Assembly (NCBI GenBank): GCA_013054445.1
Contig: JAAMPI010000117.1
Location: forward strand, 1-64,000
Length of the DNA stretch: 64,000 bases
Direction of reading: 5' to 3'
DNA from: Cudoniella acicularis
Lineage: Eukaryota; Ascomycota; Leotiomycetes; Helotiales; Helotiaceae
Shown here: positions 23,673 to 34,620 of the stretch, piece by piece
Layout of the letters: every line of letters starts with the position of its first letter
Position numbering within the stretch: the first letter of the stretch is position 1
Translations under genes and position numbers: made by a program
Notes under the pieces: model-generated
Database searches by the model: none
What the model saw: the letters and a program-made list of their open reading frames with translations, nothing else
What the model was told of the DNA's origin: nothing

Positions 23673-26633
23673 CTACAATAAATCCCTGTGCAGCATATCC
23701 CAATACATACCAATGACATACATCGACAAGCCCGCGCCCATAGTCGTCGTTAGTCCAAAGACTCCCACCCCAGTACCCAGCCCAATCATCGACACAACAC
23801 TATCCGTTTTGCGATATCTTCTCAGAAAGAAAGCCGTAACTTTCCACGCGATACCAGTGCTCCCAGCAAACGCACTAAAGATAAGCACATGTATCGTTGT
23901 ATTGAAGACTAGACCCCTTTGGTCCCCATGGTTCTCCAAAAGCTTCGCAATGTCAGGATTGCCGCTTCTTTTTGCTAGGTCACTGGCTGTGTCTCCACTT
24001 CGAGTTCGCGATCGGAGGATCATTCTGTTGTCTTTTTCGAGTTTGTCCGTATTGAGGTGCTGCATGAAGAGTTTGACAACCCGTGCGTGGCCGCCCTCAA
24101 TAGCCCATTGTAATGCCGTGGCGCCGTTTTCCTTATCCCTGAAATGAAGCCTCGCACCGTTCTTCAAAAGCAGATTGGTGATTTCGTAATTTCCAAGTTT
24201 GGCTGAGATCATGATGACGGTTTCCCCATCGGGAAATATGCGATTGACGTTTGCTTGTGCTTTTATACATTCATTGACAGCAGATTCGTTCTGGTTCCTG
24301 ACGGCTCTTTCGAGCGCTGTGTACCCGTTTTCTAGGATATCAATAGGGGAACCGGCATTAACGAGGAGTGGTATGGCGTGCGCATAACCATAGGAGGCTG
24401 CAACTATTATGGGCGGTTTTCCGTTGGGAAGAAAGCATACAGGGTCTGCTCCTTTGGACAAAAGTATCTCCAGTAACTTGGGATTCTCGAGGGCGAAAAA
24501 GATAGGATATTCTCCTTGGTCGTTCGGAATATTCACATCTCCTCCAGTCTCTAGAATCAACTCAACAATTTCTGGATTAGCTTTTCTATTTCGTGGTTGA
24601 AGCGCCGCTTGGAGTGGCTGCAGAATATCAACATCATCAATGAAGACCTTGGCACCCCTTTTAATGAGAGTCGTGGCTATCTCCAAGTTTGAGTTTTGAC
24701 ATGCAAAGACCAACGCAGACTCTTTCTTCGTTGTGAGGCGGTTGAGCCATAGGTCCCACATACTCTTGTCGAGAAGTAGAGTGACTGCCTCTGTGAAATC
24801 AAGATAGGTAGCCGTGTGCAGCGCGGTCCAACCTTCGGAGTCCGTCGCTTTCAGTCCCTTTTTGCCCAGTTGCTTCAATTCAGAGACGACATTTGCAATT
24901 TCTCCGGATCTTATAGCAATCTGAAGCGGTGACTCGTTGTGATGCTCGGGTTCCTTCACTGCCTTGGTAACTGCGAGGAACTCGGAAGAGTCAACACGCT
25001 CGAGATTCAAACTAGTGTCTTCGATGTTTAGGGGGCTTTGATGCTTTAACAGCAGTTCGACTTTGGTTGGGTGTTCAGGCTGATTCGAAAACTTCTCTCC
25101 AGTTGTCTCACCCTGCCAGGTTGAAAAAGCAGTCAAAAAAATGGAGACCTCATTTGCATCAACCTTGGTTCGCTTGACAAATAGTACCAGTTCACTGCTC
25201 CCACCAAGACCTTCTTGAGAAATTATGTATCCCTGTCCCTTCTCGACTTCTTCAAGAAAACCAGTTCGAGCCTCCTCTCTTTCGGACTCATGCACCCAGA
25301 ACTTACCAGCCCAGACTTTCAGCGGATCTTCGGTTTCTATTTCCAAAGCCATGTTCCCAAACGGGCTGCCAGCCTTCGTGGAGAAGTCTGGAAGCAATTT
25401 CCGGACTTTGTACGTATACCACGAGTTACGAATACCTCTTACTTCCCAGGTATTTCCGGAAATCCAATAGTGACGGAGACCGTTTAGGTAGGCAGGTGCC
25501 CAAGCATATCCTTCCAAACAGCGCGGGGAGCCCCAAGTCATAACCAGCTGCATAGATTCTTCTTTTCGAGCTCTGTATATTTTGGCAATGCCTTCTTCGC
25601 GTGTCATTTCTGTCCACTTGAGCCCTAAAGAAGGGTACAGTGCACGGGCATTGTCAATTTCGTAAGAAACATCTCGAACTGTACAGGCACGAACCAAGTC
25701 CACGAGAGTCATGCCCACATTTGGCCATCGAACGAGGTACCGTAATGCGAAGTAGGGCTGTTTTGCTAGCCGTCGTTGATCAGGGGTTGCGTCCGAGTCG
25801 CCCTCCGTTTTTCTGTGTTGCTTATCAAAACCTGCCATTGCTCCCAGGGTATTGACAAGCTCATGGTAATCAACGACCCCAGATCCTGTCAAAACCACGA
25901 CTTTGAAGGCCAATTTTGCTTCTTGAAATGTCCACAATCTCGCCCTCCATTTCCCACAGCAGAGAGCGAACGCGACATCAAAAGGATCGGTCGACGGCAT
26001 TTTCATGACCAGAGCATCCATTACCACCACGCAACGCGCGCGTTCGTAAATGGTGGCCATCTGATTGATTAGGGCAACTTTGATGTTTTCTTCGAAGGTA
26101 GACAATTGTAGCAATCCTCCTGGAACGGCCAAAGGGTCCAACCATATCCACGACACATCCAGAGGCTTGAGATGCTCAAATAATTTGTCCAGCACATAGC
26201 GTGGTATGCCTCTGTTCTTGTCGTCGCCCCACATTCCTTCACTCCATACATGAGAGATTGCTACATATTCGCTCATCCTGAGGTCGAACTCTCCAGATCT
26301 GTTGACGCAGAGCGCTAGGTTGCTCTCGGCCGCTTGGGACCATAACCGCCGTGGTGGTTTGATCCAATCTCTCTCAATCCACTGTGTGCGCTCAACAGTT
26401 TTAAGATTCTTTATTGCGCCATCGAATTTCTTCAGAGAGGCTCGGACTTCCTCCGAAGTCCAGTCCTTAAAGGCGTTTCTTGCAGCATCTTTGGCGCTGA
26501 GATCGACGACTCCAGCATCGACCAGGATTTCTTGAACATCTCGGGCCGGACCTTTGACGATCCAGTAGGCATCATCGCCTGGCTTGGAGACAACTCGCCG
26601 TTGTGAGTATGGAGAAAGAGGCATTTTGTCCAA
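23673..26633 (-). CDS. HET-like/ankyrin-repeat protein with C-terminal membrane helices
   Basis: A single 986-codon exon. Residues about 115-260 show a divergent HET (heterokaryon incompatibility) module: EYVAISHVWSEG, SWIWLDPLAVPGG (where canonical HET has WIDSLCINQ), NQMATIYERARCVVVMDA and RARLWTFQEAKLA. From about residue 555 there are at least eight ankyrin-like repeats (for example ATDSEGWTALHTATYLDFTEA and KENGATALQWAIEGGHARVV). The last 80 residues form two hydrophobic segments (IHVLIFSAFAGSTGIAWKV and MIGLGTGVGVFGLTTTMGAG), suggesting membrane anchorage. HET modules trigger cell death after non-self recognition in fungi, and ankyrin repeats are a usual sensor part. The order effector-repeat-membrane tail is an inference from sequence. 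It has no introns and no disruption. Confidence 0.85.
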   Translation of the reverse strand: MDKMPLSPYSQRRVVSKPGDDAYWIVKGPARDVQEILVDAGVVDLSAKDAARNAFKDWTSEEVRASLKKFDGAIKNLKTVERTQWIERDWIKPPRRLWSQAAESNLALCVNRSGEFDLRMSEYVAISHVWSEGMWGDDKNRGIPRYVLDKLFEHLKPLDVSWIWLDPLAVPGGLLQLSTFEENIKVALINQMATIYERARCVVVMDALVMKMPSTDPFDVAFALCCGKWRARLWTFQEAKLAFKVVVLTGSGVVDYHELVNTLGAMAGFDKQHRKTEGDSDATPDQRRLAKQPYFALRYLVRWPNVGMTLVDLVRACTVRDVSYEIDNARALYPSLGLKWTEMTREEGIAKIYRARKEESMQLVMTWGSPRCLEGYAWAPAYLNGLRHYWISGNTWEVRGIRNSWYTYKVRKLLPDFSTKAGSPFGNMALEIETEDPLKVWAGKFWVHESEREEARTGFLEEVEKGQGYIISQEGLGGSSELVLFVKRTKVDANEVSIFLTAFSTWQGETTGEKFSNQPEHPTKVELLLKHQSPLNIEDTSLNLERVDSSEFLAVTKAVKEPEHHNESPLQIAIRSGEIANVVSELKQLGKKGLKATDSEGWTALHTATYLDFTEAVTLLLDKSMWDLWLNRLTTKKESALVFACQNSNLEIATTLIKRGAKVFIDDVDILQPLQAALQPRNRKANPEIVELILETGGDVNIPNDQGEYPIFFALENPKLLEILLSKGADPVCFLPNGKPPIIVAASYGYAHAIPLLVNAGSPIDILENGYTALERAVRNQNESAVNECIKAQANVNRIFPDGETVIMISAKLGNYEITNLLLKNGARLHFRDKENGATALQWAIEGGHARVVKLFMQHLNTDKLEKDNRMILRSRTRSGDTASDLAKRSGNPDIAKLLENHGDQRGLVFNTTIHVLIFSAFAGSTGIAWKVTAFFLRRYRKTDSVVSMIGLGTGVGVFGLTTTMGAGLSMYVIGMYWDMLHRDLL

Positions 26634-27240
26634 AGGAAGAATCGAAAGAAAGTTTTGAACAAGATTGGATTTGCTGACCCCAAGAAGTTGTACGGAACAC
26701 GTCAGATAAGGTTAAGCTTAGAGCTGTGCTTCTTTTCCAACGGGAAGCGTCCGAAAGGAATCCTCATCTGTGGTACTGTGCTCAGCTGCTTGGAGTTGTG
26801 GATTCAATGTTCGGAGACTAGATTCAAAGAGGCTCGAGCGAGCGTGTCTTGTAAGCATCAGCCGCTGGCAACCTTGGCCAGCGCCCTTCGGCCCGCCACA
26901 TGGCCCCGATCTGATAAGGACAGGGCTGTAACTGCCACGCGAGCGGAGCTGCAGGCATGCTTCCAGCGCAAGGAGCGCCGTGTTACTCCAGGCAGGCGAG
27001 CCGAGGGCTTTTCTTCCGGATAGAGAGGGTGGTGATTGGACTCTGGAGATTGGAACTTTAGAAGTGTTGAAAGTTTTGGAAGATCACTAGAGATTCATCG
27101 AAGCTCGCTGGTGTTCGTGAACCTTGGGAGCAGCAATACCATGTTTTGCGTCATGAATAACGAGCCTAGTCAGATAAGTCTGTGTTTTCAGGGCATTCGC
27201 GATCCCCGCACCCACCTAAAAAAACCACAATAATTATGCC
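26634..27240. other. Upstream region of the HET-ankyrin gene
   Basis: The promoter region of the HET-ankyrin gene. A plus frame at 26655-27023 has no motif and unusual composition and is not supported as a gene. The transposon-rich block begins just to the right. Confidence 0.4.
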
Positions 27241-27289
27241 TCCCACGAACCCCCCCCCCTCGATTTTAAGCACGCCCCTGGCTTCNAAA

Positions 27290-29650
27290 TAGAAACAAAA
27301 CCCAAGGAAGCGATATACCAGCTATATAGCTTCGGAAAAAACTTAGTTGATCAGATTATAGAGCGCTACGGGTTAGGTAAATTGACGATTATTAAGATTT
27401 TAGGCTATCCTACCCTAAAGTGAAAACGACTAGTAAGAACTAGGCGACCTAAAGAACTCAGCGATGTACAGGTTAACGAGGCTATAGAGTATCTCTTAGA
27501 TAGCTAGGATAATCGAGTCCTTAATTAGGTATAATTACGCGACGAATTAAAGCTCTCTTATACGCTAGAGACGCTTACAACTCGACTAAAGCAGAAGGGC
27601 TATTGTATAATCAGGTCGGGTAAGTTAACGTCACGTGCCATTTTCACACCCCTTTTCTAGAAGGCAACCATTTCACTAGTTTAAGTCAGAGATAGACTAA
27701 AATAGGCTTAAATTAAAGCTATTTAGTACTTAGTTGCTCTCCCCTTGTTCTTTAAGCACGTATCTTATCTGCGTGGTACAGAATCACATAATTTTAAAAG
27801 GAATTTTCTATCAATCTATAGCTATACTTGCTAGAGGGCTAGCCTTATATCCGTTACACTTTTTACCTTATGCCTGCGTTTAGAGATTATATCCTTGATA
27901 TACTTCTAAAGATTCTTAATAGGATTAAGGTCCGGGGACTAAGGTGGCTAACTTATCCTCTTGATCCTCTTATTAGTCAAATATTTAGTGATAATCTTAG
28001 TAGTATACCACGGCGTATTATCCTCTTATATAACCACCTTATCCCCGTATTTCCTCCTTATCCTTTCATAGAATAGAATAAACAACCTTTAAAGTACCTA
28101 CTTATACCTCTTAGCTGTCATATTCTCCCCTTCTAGAAGCATATACAGGGGCCCTATCTCGTCCCTATAAAAACAGCTCCACACCCCTACTGTCGTTCTC
28201 CTACTTTTAAAAGAAGGTCGTAAGTTCTTCTCCGCGTATTCCTCTTCCCTTCTAGGCCCCCTTGTTACCTAAAATGTTTATAAATCCTCTCTTACTTCGA
28301 AGGTAACCTCGTCGCTCTAACACACCTTCCGATTGTCCCTTTTCATAGCTTTTTCGGCTTTATAGTAGATCCTACGTTTTTTCTTGTATAGTGTTAAAAG
28401 AAAGGGCTTTTTACGTGGTCTCCGCTTTGCTTTTCCGAAGGATTTAAGGATAATTGCGACTGTGTAGTGGTTTAAACGCTTGCCGGATTTAGAAGGCGTT
28501 CTAAGCGCTTTTAAGGTCATCCTTATGTCTCGAGTAGCCGTACGTATAAGGGCTCTTTCCCCCCGGGAAGTGATTTCCTTTAGACGACCACTTCTTGGCT
28601 TGGTTTTGAACGTCATATTAGGGCAAATAGATTGACGGGTAATAAATAAGGAAATTATAGTACGGGGGTGTTTAAGTTTATATGAAATCTAGGTCGGTAT
28701 ATATCCTTCTAAATATAGGGTCTAGATATCACGTCTCTAGACTAGTGTGAACACCGTACGGGTGTTCTTTGGTGCGACACCTATAGTTGAAAGTTTAGAA
28801 AGGAAATAATTAAGAATTAATTAAAAATTAAATTCTATATATAGGTGGGGGGGGGTCAAAGCAGGGCATGGATTATAAGCGAATGTGACGCTGACTTACC
28901 CGACCTGATTATAGATATATAGCCCGCTAGAAGCCCTACCTCACCCCCGCACAAGTCCTCGCACGTCTCCTCTAGGTAATCACACATATATTTTAGACGA
29001 TAGAGTAGCTAAAGGTGCTCTAGTCGGACGAGGTGACATTTCTGGTTAGTAGAAGGACTATAAAGTAGAGAGTGACGAGAAAGAGAAGTGAGCGATGCTA
29101 TAAAACCTATATCTAGTATTATTTTTATCGTGGCTACACGACACTAGTCAACGCTTAGGGAGCAATTAGATATAGCTATAAGAGTCCTTTACTATTTATT
29201 CACGGTTCTAGTAAGAGGGGAGCCTTTAAGTAAACCGACTACCTGTCCCAAATCCTCGCGCCACACATCTAGGGTATTTTAGAGACCTTTACTACACAAA
29301 CTCACCTTCTTCAGCCTTCTACCGAGCCCTTGTTTATAGAGGACGGAAACTCTACCTATAGCTATAAATCAAAAAGCAACTACTATATAAGATAACGTAT
29401 AGAGTATAGGATTATTTTAATACCACACCCCTCTACGAGTCCTGATATAAACCCTATTAAGAAGTGCTAGAGGCGGATTATACAAGTATTGTATAGACGC
29501 TATAGGTAGCCTATAACTAAGGCCGAAATAGAAGCTATAGTCCTCGAAGAATAGGATAGAATATCATAAGATTAGATAAATAAGCTGATATTAAAGCAAG
29601 AGTATTAGGTTTATATATTAATAGAACGCTATAGGTAGTCTACTCCTAAT
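27290..29650 (+). mobile_element. Decayed Tc1/mariner-type transposon (outer element), interrupted
   Basis: The left part (about 27310-27605) reads on the plus strand as a helix-turn-helix of Tc1 type with stops: an IERYGLGKLTIIKIL region, then RRPKELSDVQVNEAI, and LKQKGYC at the break. The matching right part resumes after 28913 with catalytic-core remnants. Near 29330-29470 these resemble FIEDG and SPDINPIEKCW-type signatures of the DDE/D core, again with many stops. The 1.3-kb inner element sits exactly between the parts. There is an N at 27286, and the AT-richness fits RIP. I could not define the outer terminal repeats. Confidence 0.6.
27608..28911 (-). mobile_element. Inner Tc1/mariner-type element with terminal inverted repeats and TA target sites
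   Basis: Terminal inverted repeats of about 27 bp start TAATCAGGTCGGGTAAGT at 27608 and end with the complement at 28911. Inside each TIR, CGTCAC is shared and only two positions differ. TA dinucleotides flank both ends (27606-27607 and 28912-28913), as expected for Tc1/mariner insertion. The minus strand carries a transposase relic. The region 28317-28616 is open and reads KTKPRSGRLKEITSRG, TLKALRTPSKSGKRLNHYTVAI and RPRKKPFL. It is followed, with stops, by a DEVTFEV-like block, EDNTPWYTTKI and SPDLNPIKNL. The element is dead and is inserted inside another Tc1-like relic. Confidence 0.8.
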
Positions 29651-29983
29651 TAAAATATCGTGATTATACTTCAAAATCGAGTTCTATAGGCCTTATAGCC
29701 TGAAAACATAGACTTATCTGACCAGGCTCGTTAGTATGGCAGACAGCACTTTAAGCGTTGGCAAACCACCCGTCCAAGGTCTACCGAGCACTCGCTAGAA
29801 CGTAGGCTTGCAGACATCATTAAGAGAGAGCTATATCTTAATGAGCAACGAGAACAGAACCGTCAAGAATAGATAAAACTTCTATGGAATAACAATGCCG
29901 CAACTCCGTAAGAAGGCGAGAACAACCTATTTCAGAGTTTAGCGGTCGCAAATCCGTAAGTAGGCTGCTCGATAGGTACCCGT

Positions 29984-30013
29984 GGGTAGGAGTAAGGAGA
30001 GTTACTCCTACCC
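29984..30013. repeat. Perfect 12-bp hairpin, 6-nt loop
   Basis: GGGTAGGAGTAA at 29984-29995 pairs with TTACTCCTACCC at 30002-30013. It lies in transposon-derived DNA, with CTAA about eight bases downstream (30022-30025). Function unknown. A Helitron-like 3' end was considered but is weakly supported. Confidence 0.5.
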
Positions 30014-30089
30014 GTGGGTTGCTAAGAACCTGTATAAAAATGAAGATATACTTTTATTTAATATTTTAATTATTCTCCTAATTATTTCT

Positions 30090-30300
30090 CCTAATNACCT
30101 TTCTTATACTCTACTAGTATATCTTCCTAGCGCGNACCATCCTGGCGCGCACCCTCCTCCTTCGCACTCTTCCCTTCGAGTCCTCTCTTCGCTCGTACTA
30201 AGTGGGTCATTAATTTTAAAAAGTCAGCCTCCTAAGCCCCCCTAAGAAGAAGAAGGTAAAGTTAAAGCTACTAGCACTACACTAAACCTTAATCGCTTCC
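30090..30300. other. Low-quality stretch with ambiguous bases
   Basis: N at 30096 and 30135, with a third in the window at 27286. All three lie in the repeat island, consistent with assembly difficulty. The sequence is otherwise AT-rich and no gene is supported. Confidence 0.6.
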
Positions 30301-30369
30301 GGATTCTCTCCTAGTAATCTATAGCCGACGAGCACAGGCGAGGAGAGAAAAAAAAGAGAGAGGGGGGGG

Positions 30370-30520
30370 GACTCGAAAAGAAGCGTGTATAAGGAAGGAG
30401 AGTATACACAAGAAGAGCGTGTATAAGGAAGAAGAGCGTGTATAAGAAAGGAGAGTGTGTGCTAGGAGAATGTGTATAAGGAAGAAGACTATATACTAAA
30501 AAAGTATATATAATTTATAT
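30370..30520. repeat. Degenerate minisatellite (GTGTATAAGGAAG-type unit)
   Basis: At least five imperfect units of the form GAGCGTGTATAAGGAAGA repeat between about 30380 and 30490, next to a purine-rich run (GAGAGAGGGGGGG). It lies immediately downstream of the HET gene. Confidence 0.6.
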
Positions 30521-30731
30521 ATACAGGTACCTCTAACGAATCACACGCGAGCAAGTATCGCTGTACTTATAAAATTCAACTTCTTGAAACCAATGGAAAT
30601 GACGCTCTTCTGACCCCTTTCGCTTTTCTCTCTGTTTGCGGAATGAATACGATAAAGGAAGACAGACCAGCAGTCGATCGAACCCCTCACGACTTGAAAC
30701 TTTACAGTTTTCGCTATCTACTCTACTCCCT

Positions 30732-32817
30732 TTAAACGATATCAACGGTCTTTAAACTGAATCCTTCAATGTTGGATATTGTGTTTCGACTTGGAATGGT
30801 CACCAGGCCAATCCGACGATACGTCCTTTTGAGTTGAGCTATTGGCTCCAATAATAACGCCCAGATCTCAGAATGAGCATTATGGCGATTTCCCGGCTCC
30901 CAAGTAGAAAACTCAGATACTCGCAAGACACACGCGTGTTTTGCCTCCAGGATCTCTTGAGCGTTTCCTGCATCTAGAGGTATATCTGGGTGGAAACGGA
31001 GAGTATCTTCGTCTTGTATATTATTGAAGGGAGGGGTGGCTCTAAATCGAAGATATTGGGCCCCCGGTGGAACTGGCAGGTTTCCGCTTGTCCATGTGTT
31101 TGGGCAGGGATAGAACTTGCCAGCAGTGCTGAAGTCCCTAATTTCTTTGCACCAGGCTCGGAGGGTTAGGGTCATAGGCAACCCTGGGGAGAGATACTCG
31201 TCCGTCTTAACAGGGGTTGCGATATCGATAAGCTCAGCTCCAAAGTCGTTGCCATGCTTTACAAGACTGCTCACTTGATAAGACGGGCCGGCCCAGTAGC
31301 TAAACTCTGCACAGGCCCAGCTCCATGAAGGCGAGAATTCAAGGTAAGCATTGGATCTGGTGCCCTTCCATACAAGTCCCCTTGCAAAGTCTTCAACCCA
31401 AATACCTGCAGCGTAATGATACCCCGTTCTCTTCGAGAACTCTCTTGCCATTGCAGAGATGGCTGGAAACCTGTCTTTTTTGACAGTTAACCCCCGGGTC
31501 ATGTAGTCGTTAACTTGATGATACCACCATGCTAGGGAACCATCGTCATTAAATTCTGGGTCTGGGAACTCAAAGTCCAGACGAGAGGGAAGCGGTTTGT
31601 AGGGGATTTTATACAATCCTCGTGGAAACAGAGTGCGCCTAGACAACTTCAACCATGGCGTTGTTTCGCTTCCAGTCGTGTCCTGACAAGCCCATGATAG
31701 CCCCCAGTCATTATAGTGCAACTTGCGCACCGAAAGAGCCTGTTCTTGCAGCACCCATGCTCGCGTTTGCAATGGCGCAACATCTGAGATGATATTCTTG
31801 TTCGAATTTGCATTCCGAAGATCCACGTAGACGCTACCACTTATTCCACGCTTTCGGCTGTAACAAGGGAGAACGAAAGAGTCCGACTTGAGCCTTCTGC
31901 TCTTCACACTTTTGAATATTCCTTTGTGAGCGCCTTCTGATACTTCAGCGGATATGGTGACTAAGGCATTTTCGTAGATCCTGGCCATTTGTTTCGCTTC
32001 CTTTTCCCAATCTTCGTGTGAATCTTGGATTATACATAACGAATCAATCCACAAATACTGACAACCCAATTGTCGGGTAATAAAAATGGAATCTCTGAAA
32101 GTTTGGGGCAGACGATCCATCGGCACCTTTTCCTGATGTGATTCGAGGTTGCTTAACGTAGTTGTGAAAATCTGTTGGGTGCCCCAGCAGTGGCTAAGGC
32201 TCAGCCACCGCCTGCATTCGCCATTACTGATATGAAGAAACGGGTCGTTATTATCATCGCCTACATCAATAACCCGACTAGGGAGAGGCGACAGTTGCTT
32301 GGGGCACTCGTCATGTGTATCTAAGCAGTTCTGAATCCACTTTGATGCCACCGCAAAGCACCCATCCGAACTTGAATCGTCACTAAGCGGTCGCCATGTG
32401 AACAATGAGGCCAGCGGACCACCTGGCAATTGTCAGACTATTAGACACGTAACCGTTATATCCCAGAGGAAATGACCTACTCTCATCGGTGCTGAGATAA
32501 ATCGTCACCTCATCCTCCCCAAAATCATATTCATCTCTCGCGCAGCCAGACTCTATGCGCATTGGAATTTTGAACCTCACAGTGTCATGAAAAACTTCGA
32601 ATGTGATCTGATATCTCGCACCTAGTGGTGACTCCGATTCCATGTCTCCACCTGCTCGGTGCTTTTGCGTAACAAGTTGACAGAGAGAGCATCCAGCACG
32701 TGCGGCACGACACAAGGCGCTGTAGGATTCGTGGTGAGGGACCGGTGCGCCTTCCTCGACTTCAGATCGGAAACCTATGTCAAGATCAAAGATCTTCTCA
32801 CATTGGCTGCAAAACAT
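30732..32817 (-). CDS. HET-domain protein
   Basis: Cytoplasmic heterokaryon-incompatibility-type protein. Exon 1 (32817-32481) starts MFCSQCEKIF, with the Cys pairs FCSQC and CSLC typical of the N-terminus of this group. A 58-nt GT-AG intron (32480-32423) leads into exon 2 (32422-30732), joining TDES to GGPLASLFTWRPL. The HET blocks are canonical: RWLSLSHCWG (about 32200), LPQTFRDSIFITRQLG, YLWIDSLCIIQDS and RIYENALVTISA. The family's RAWVLQEQALS motif and a C-terminal region containing SPSWSWACAE follow. It is intact despite lying between two blocks of dead transposons. Trigger and partner are unknown. Confidence 0.9.
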
Positions 32818-33703
32818 GTCGGAGTCGATGCAAGAATTTGGCTTGGATAGGGAGGAAAGAATTGGGTTATTTGAAGAAACTGAAACTGGCAGAGCAAATT
32901 GTGGTGCAGCTTACATTCTCATGCAGGTCGCTTGCCTAGCCTATAGCAAGTCCGGTGAAATTATCCTCAGACCTATTACAGCACTTTACTGAGAAGTGTT
33001 GATTTGAGTTTGATTTACAGTTTGTTTAAATAGAAGCTTTATGGTTTATTCTTTCTTCTACTATATCCGCGAAATCTACGGGATGCGAGATGAACATATC
33101 GTTTTTTAGTCGAACAGGATTTGCCTCCAAAATTGACTTACGATTGTTAGCAGGAAAGGCGGCTAGGAGAGAATGTAAAGAGGGGCTGTTTCGAGTGTAC
33201 ATTGCTATTTTATAGAGATGAAACTCTTGTTTCTTGGCGGTCGTTACTATCCTTTATAGCAGCGCCCAACACAGCACCCACAACGGCATATATCCATTCT
33301 ATGCTACATCGGTAGATAGGATAGGCGCGCAACAATGTCCAAGCAGCAGTTAAGGGTTAGGGTAACCCTTCTATTTTCGCTACTAGGAAAGTAATAATCC
33401 GGGGTGTTTTTCAGTGGTTTGAATTATTTATAGTAATAAGTAAGTTATACAAATTTTATTCTAGAATCTATAGACTGTGACTCGACGGGCATGTAGTTGG
33501 CCGTATCTCCTCGACCGTTGTATGCGCAGTATCGCAAACTCGTATAAAACACTCGTAAATCAATAAACAACTACTAAATGAAAAGTGCTAATGATTAGAG
33601 AGTCAATATAAGAGGATAGGCTAGATTAGGCTAAATCTACTATCATTCTTATCATGTGTCACAGTAGTAGAGTTATTAAGAGTATTATAAGGTATAGAAA
33701 TAG
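32818..33703. other. AT-rich spacer with a telomere-like hairpin
   Basis: Upstream of the HET gene. It includes AAGGGTTA-GGG-TAACCCTT at 33352-33370, a short inverted telomere-like motif. No coding sequence is supported. The last eight bases are the presumed target site of the adjacent MITE. Confidence 0.4.
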
Positions 33704-34091
33704 AGGTACGGTTATTATAGCGACAGGTAATAAGGCACCCGCTAAGTCATATACAAATTTACTAACGCTACTTTATTATTATAATAAAAATAACCTAGGA
33801 AATATTTTCTATTATAGATAAGTACTATTATAATATAACTAGTTAATAGAAATTTATAATTTTAAAAATACCTAATTTATTATATTTATTAAATTAATAG
33901 AAATAAATTATAATAATTTTAAAGCTATTACTTTAAAGATTTTATTTCTATAGAGTAATTAAGAGTGTTATAGGGTAGATTCTTGTTTATTAAAAGGGTA
34001 AGAGTGCCTTATAATACCTCGCACACCCTCGCTTGACTACCTTAATATAGTAATTCCTGCCTTATTGCCTGTCGCTATAATAATCGTGCCC
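33704..34091 (-). mobile_element. 388-bp MITE, copy A (hAT-like, 8-bp target duplication)
   Basis: Non-autonomous AT-rich element with terminal inverted repeats sharing ATTATTATAGCGACAGG. It is flanked by AGAAATAG (33696-33703) and AGAAATGG (34092-34099), an 8-bp duplication differing at one base. Its reverse complement aligns along its whole length with copy B at 38310-38697, which is also exactly 388 bp. It encodes nothing. Confidence 0.8.
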
Positions 34092-34099
34092 AGAAATGG

Positions 34100-34620
34100 T
34101 CGTATAAGAGATGCTTTTGCCTTACGTATCACGCCCCTACCGGGTTGAAAATAATTAGATTTCGTTTGTGGATTATATCTTCTTCCGTGGCTGTGCTACC
34201 TTAGTGATAAGGGAACTGGAAGGACTAGAGGGGGAGAGGCGGTGTACTCATGTATACTGTGACACAACGTAGCGCCAGACAGCACTCGTGTTTGCATCCC
34301 CTCTATCCCTAATCCCCCCTCCCCCCTCCCACCTTTCTTCAGTTTCTATCAATTTCTGTGTCTGCTTTAGAAAGTACACGCGGGACAACCGCGGACCCTA
34401 ACCATAACTATCCGGGCCCTTGCTTTTAATTTCGATAGAAGATATAAGAGTAGGGGCTGCCACCAGCGGCCTATTAAGCGAAAACTATAAAAATAAACGC
34501 CTTATTTTTAAAGCTTACTTTAATTATAATTTATATTATTTTAATCAAAAGATCGTACGAATTAATTAATAGTAACTAATTTACCTACTTTAATTATATT
34601 CTTGATTTTATAGGTTGATT
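34100..34620. other. AT-rich, no gene seen
   Basis: Between MITE copy A and the next transposon relic. Pyrimidine-rich and AT-rich blocks only. Confidence 0.4.

Noticed and set aside
26655..27023. Plus-strand frame upstream of the HET-ankyrin gene
   Set aside because: Composition is Arg/Cys/Ser-rich and motif-free; probably chance in promoter DNA.
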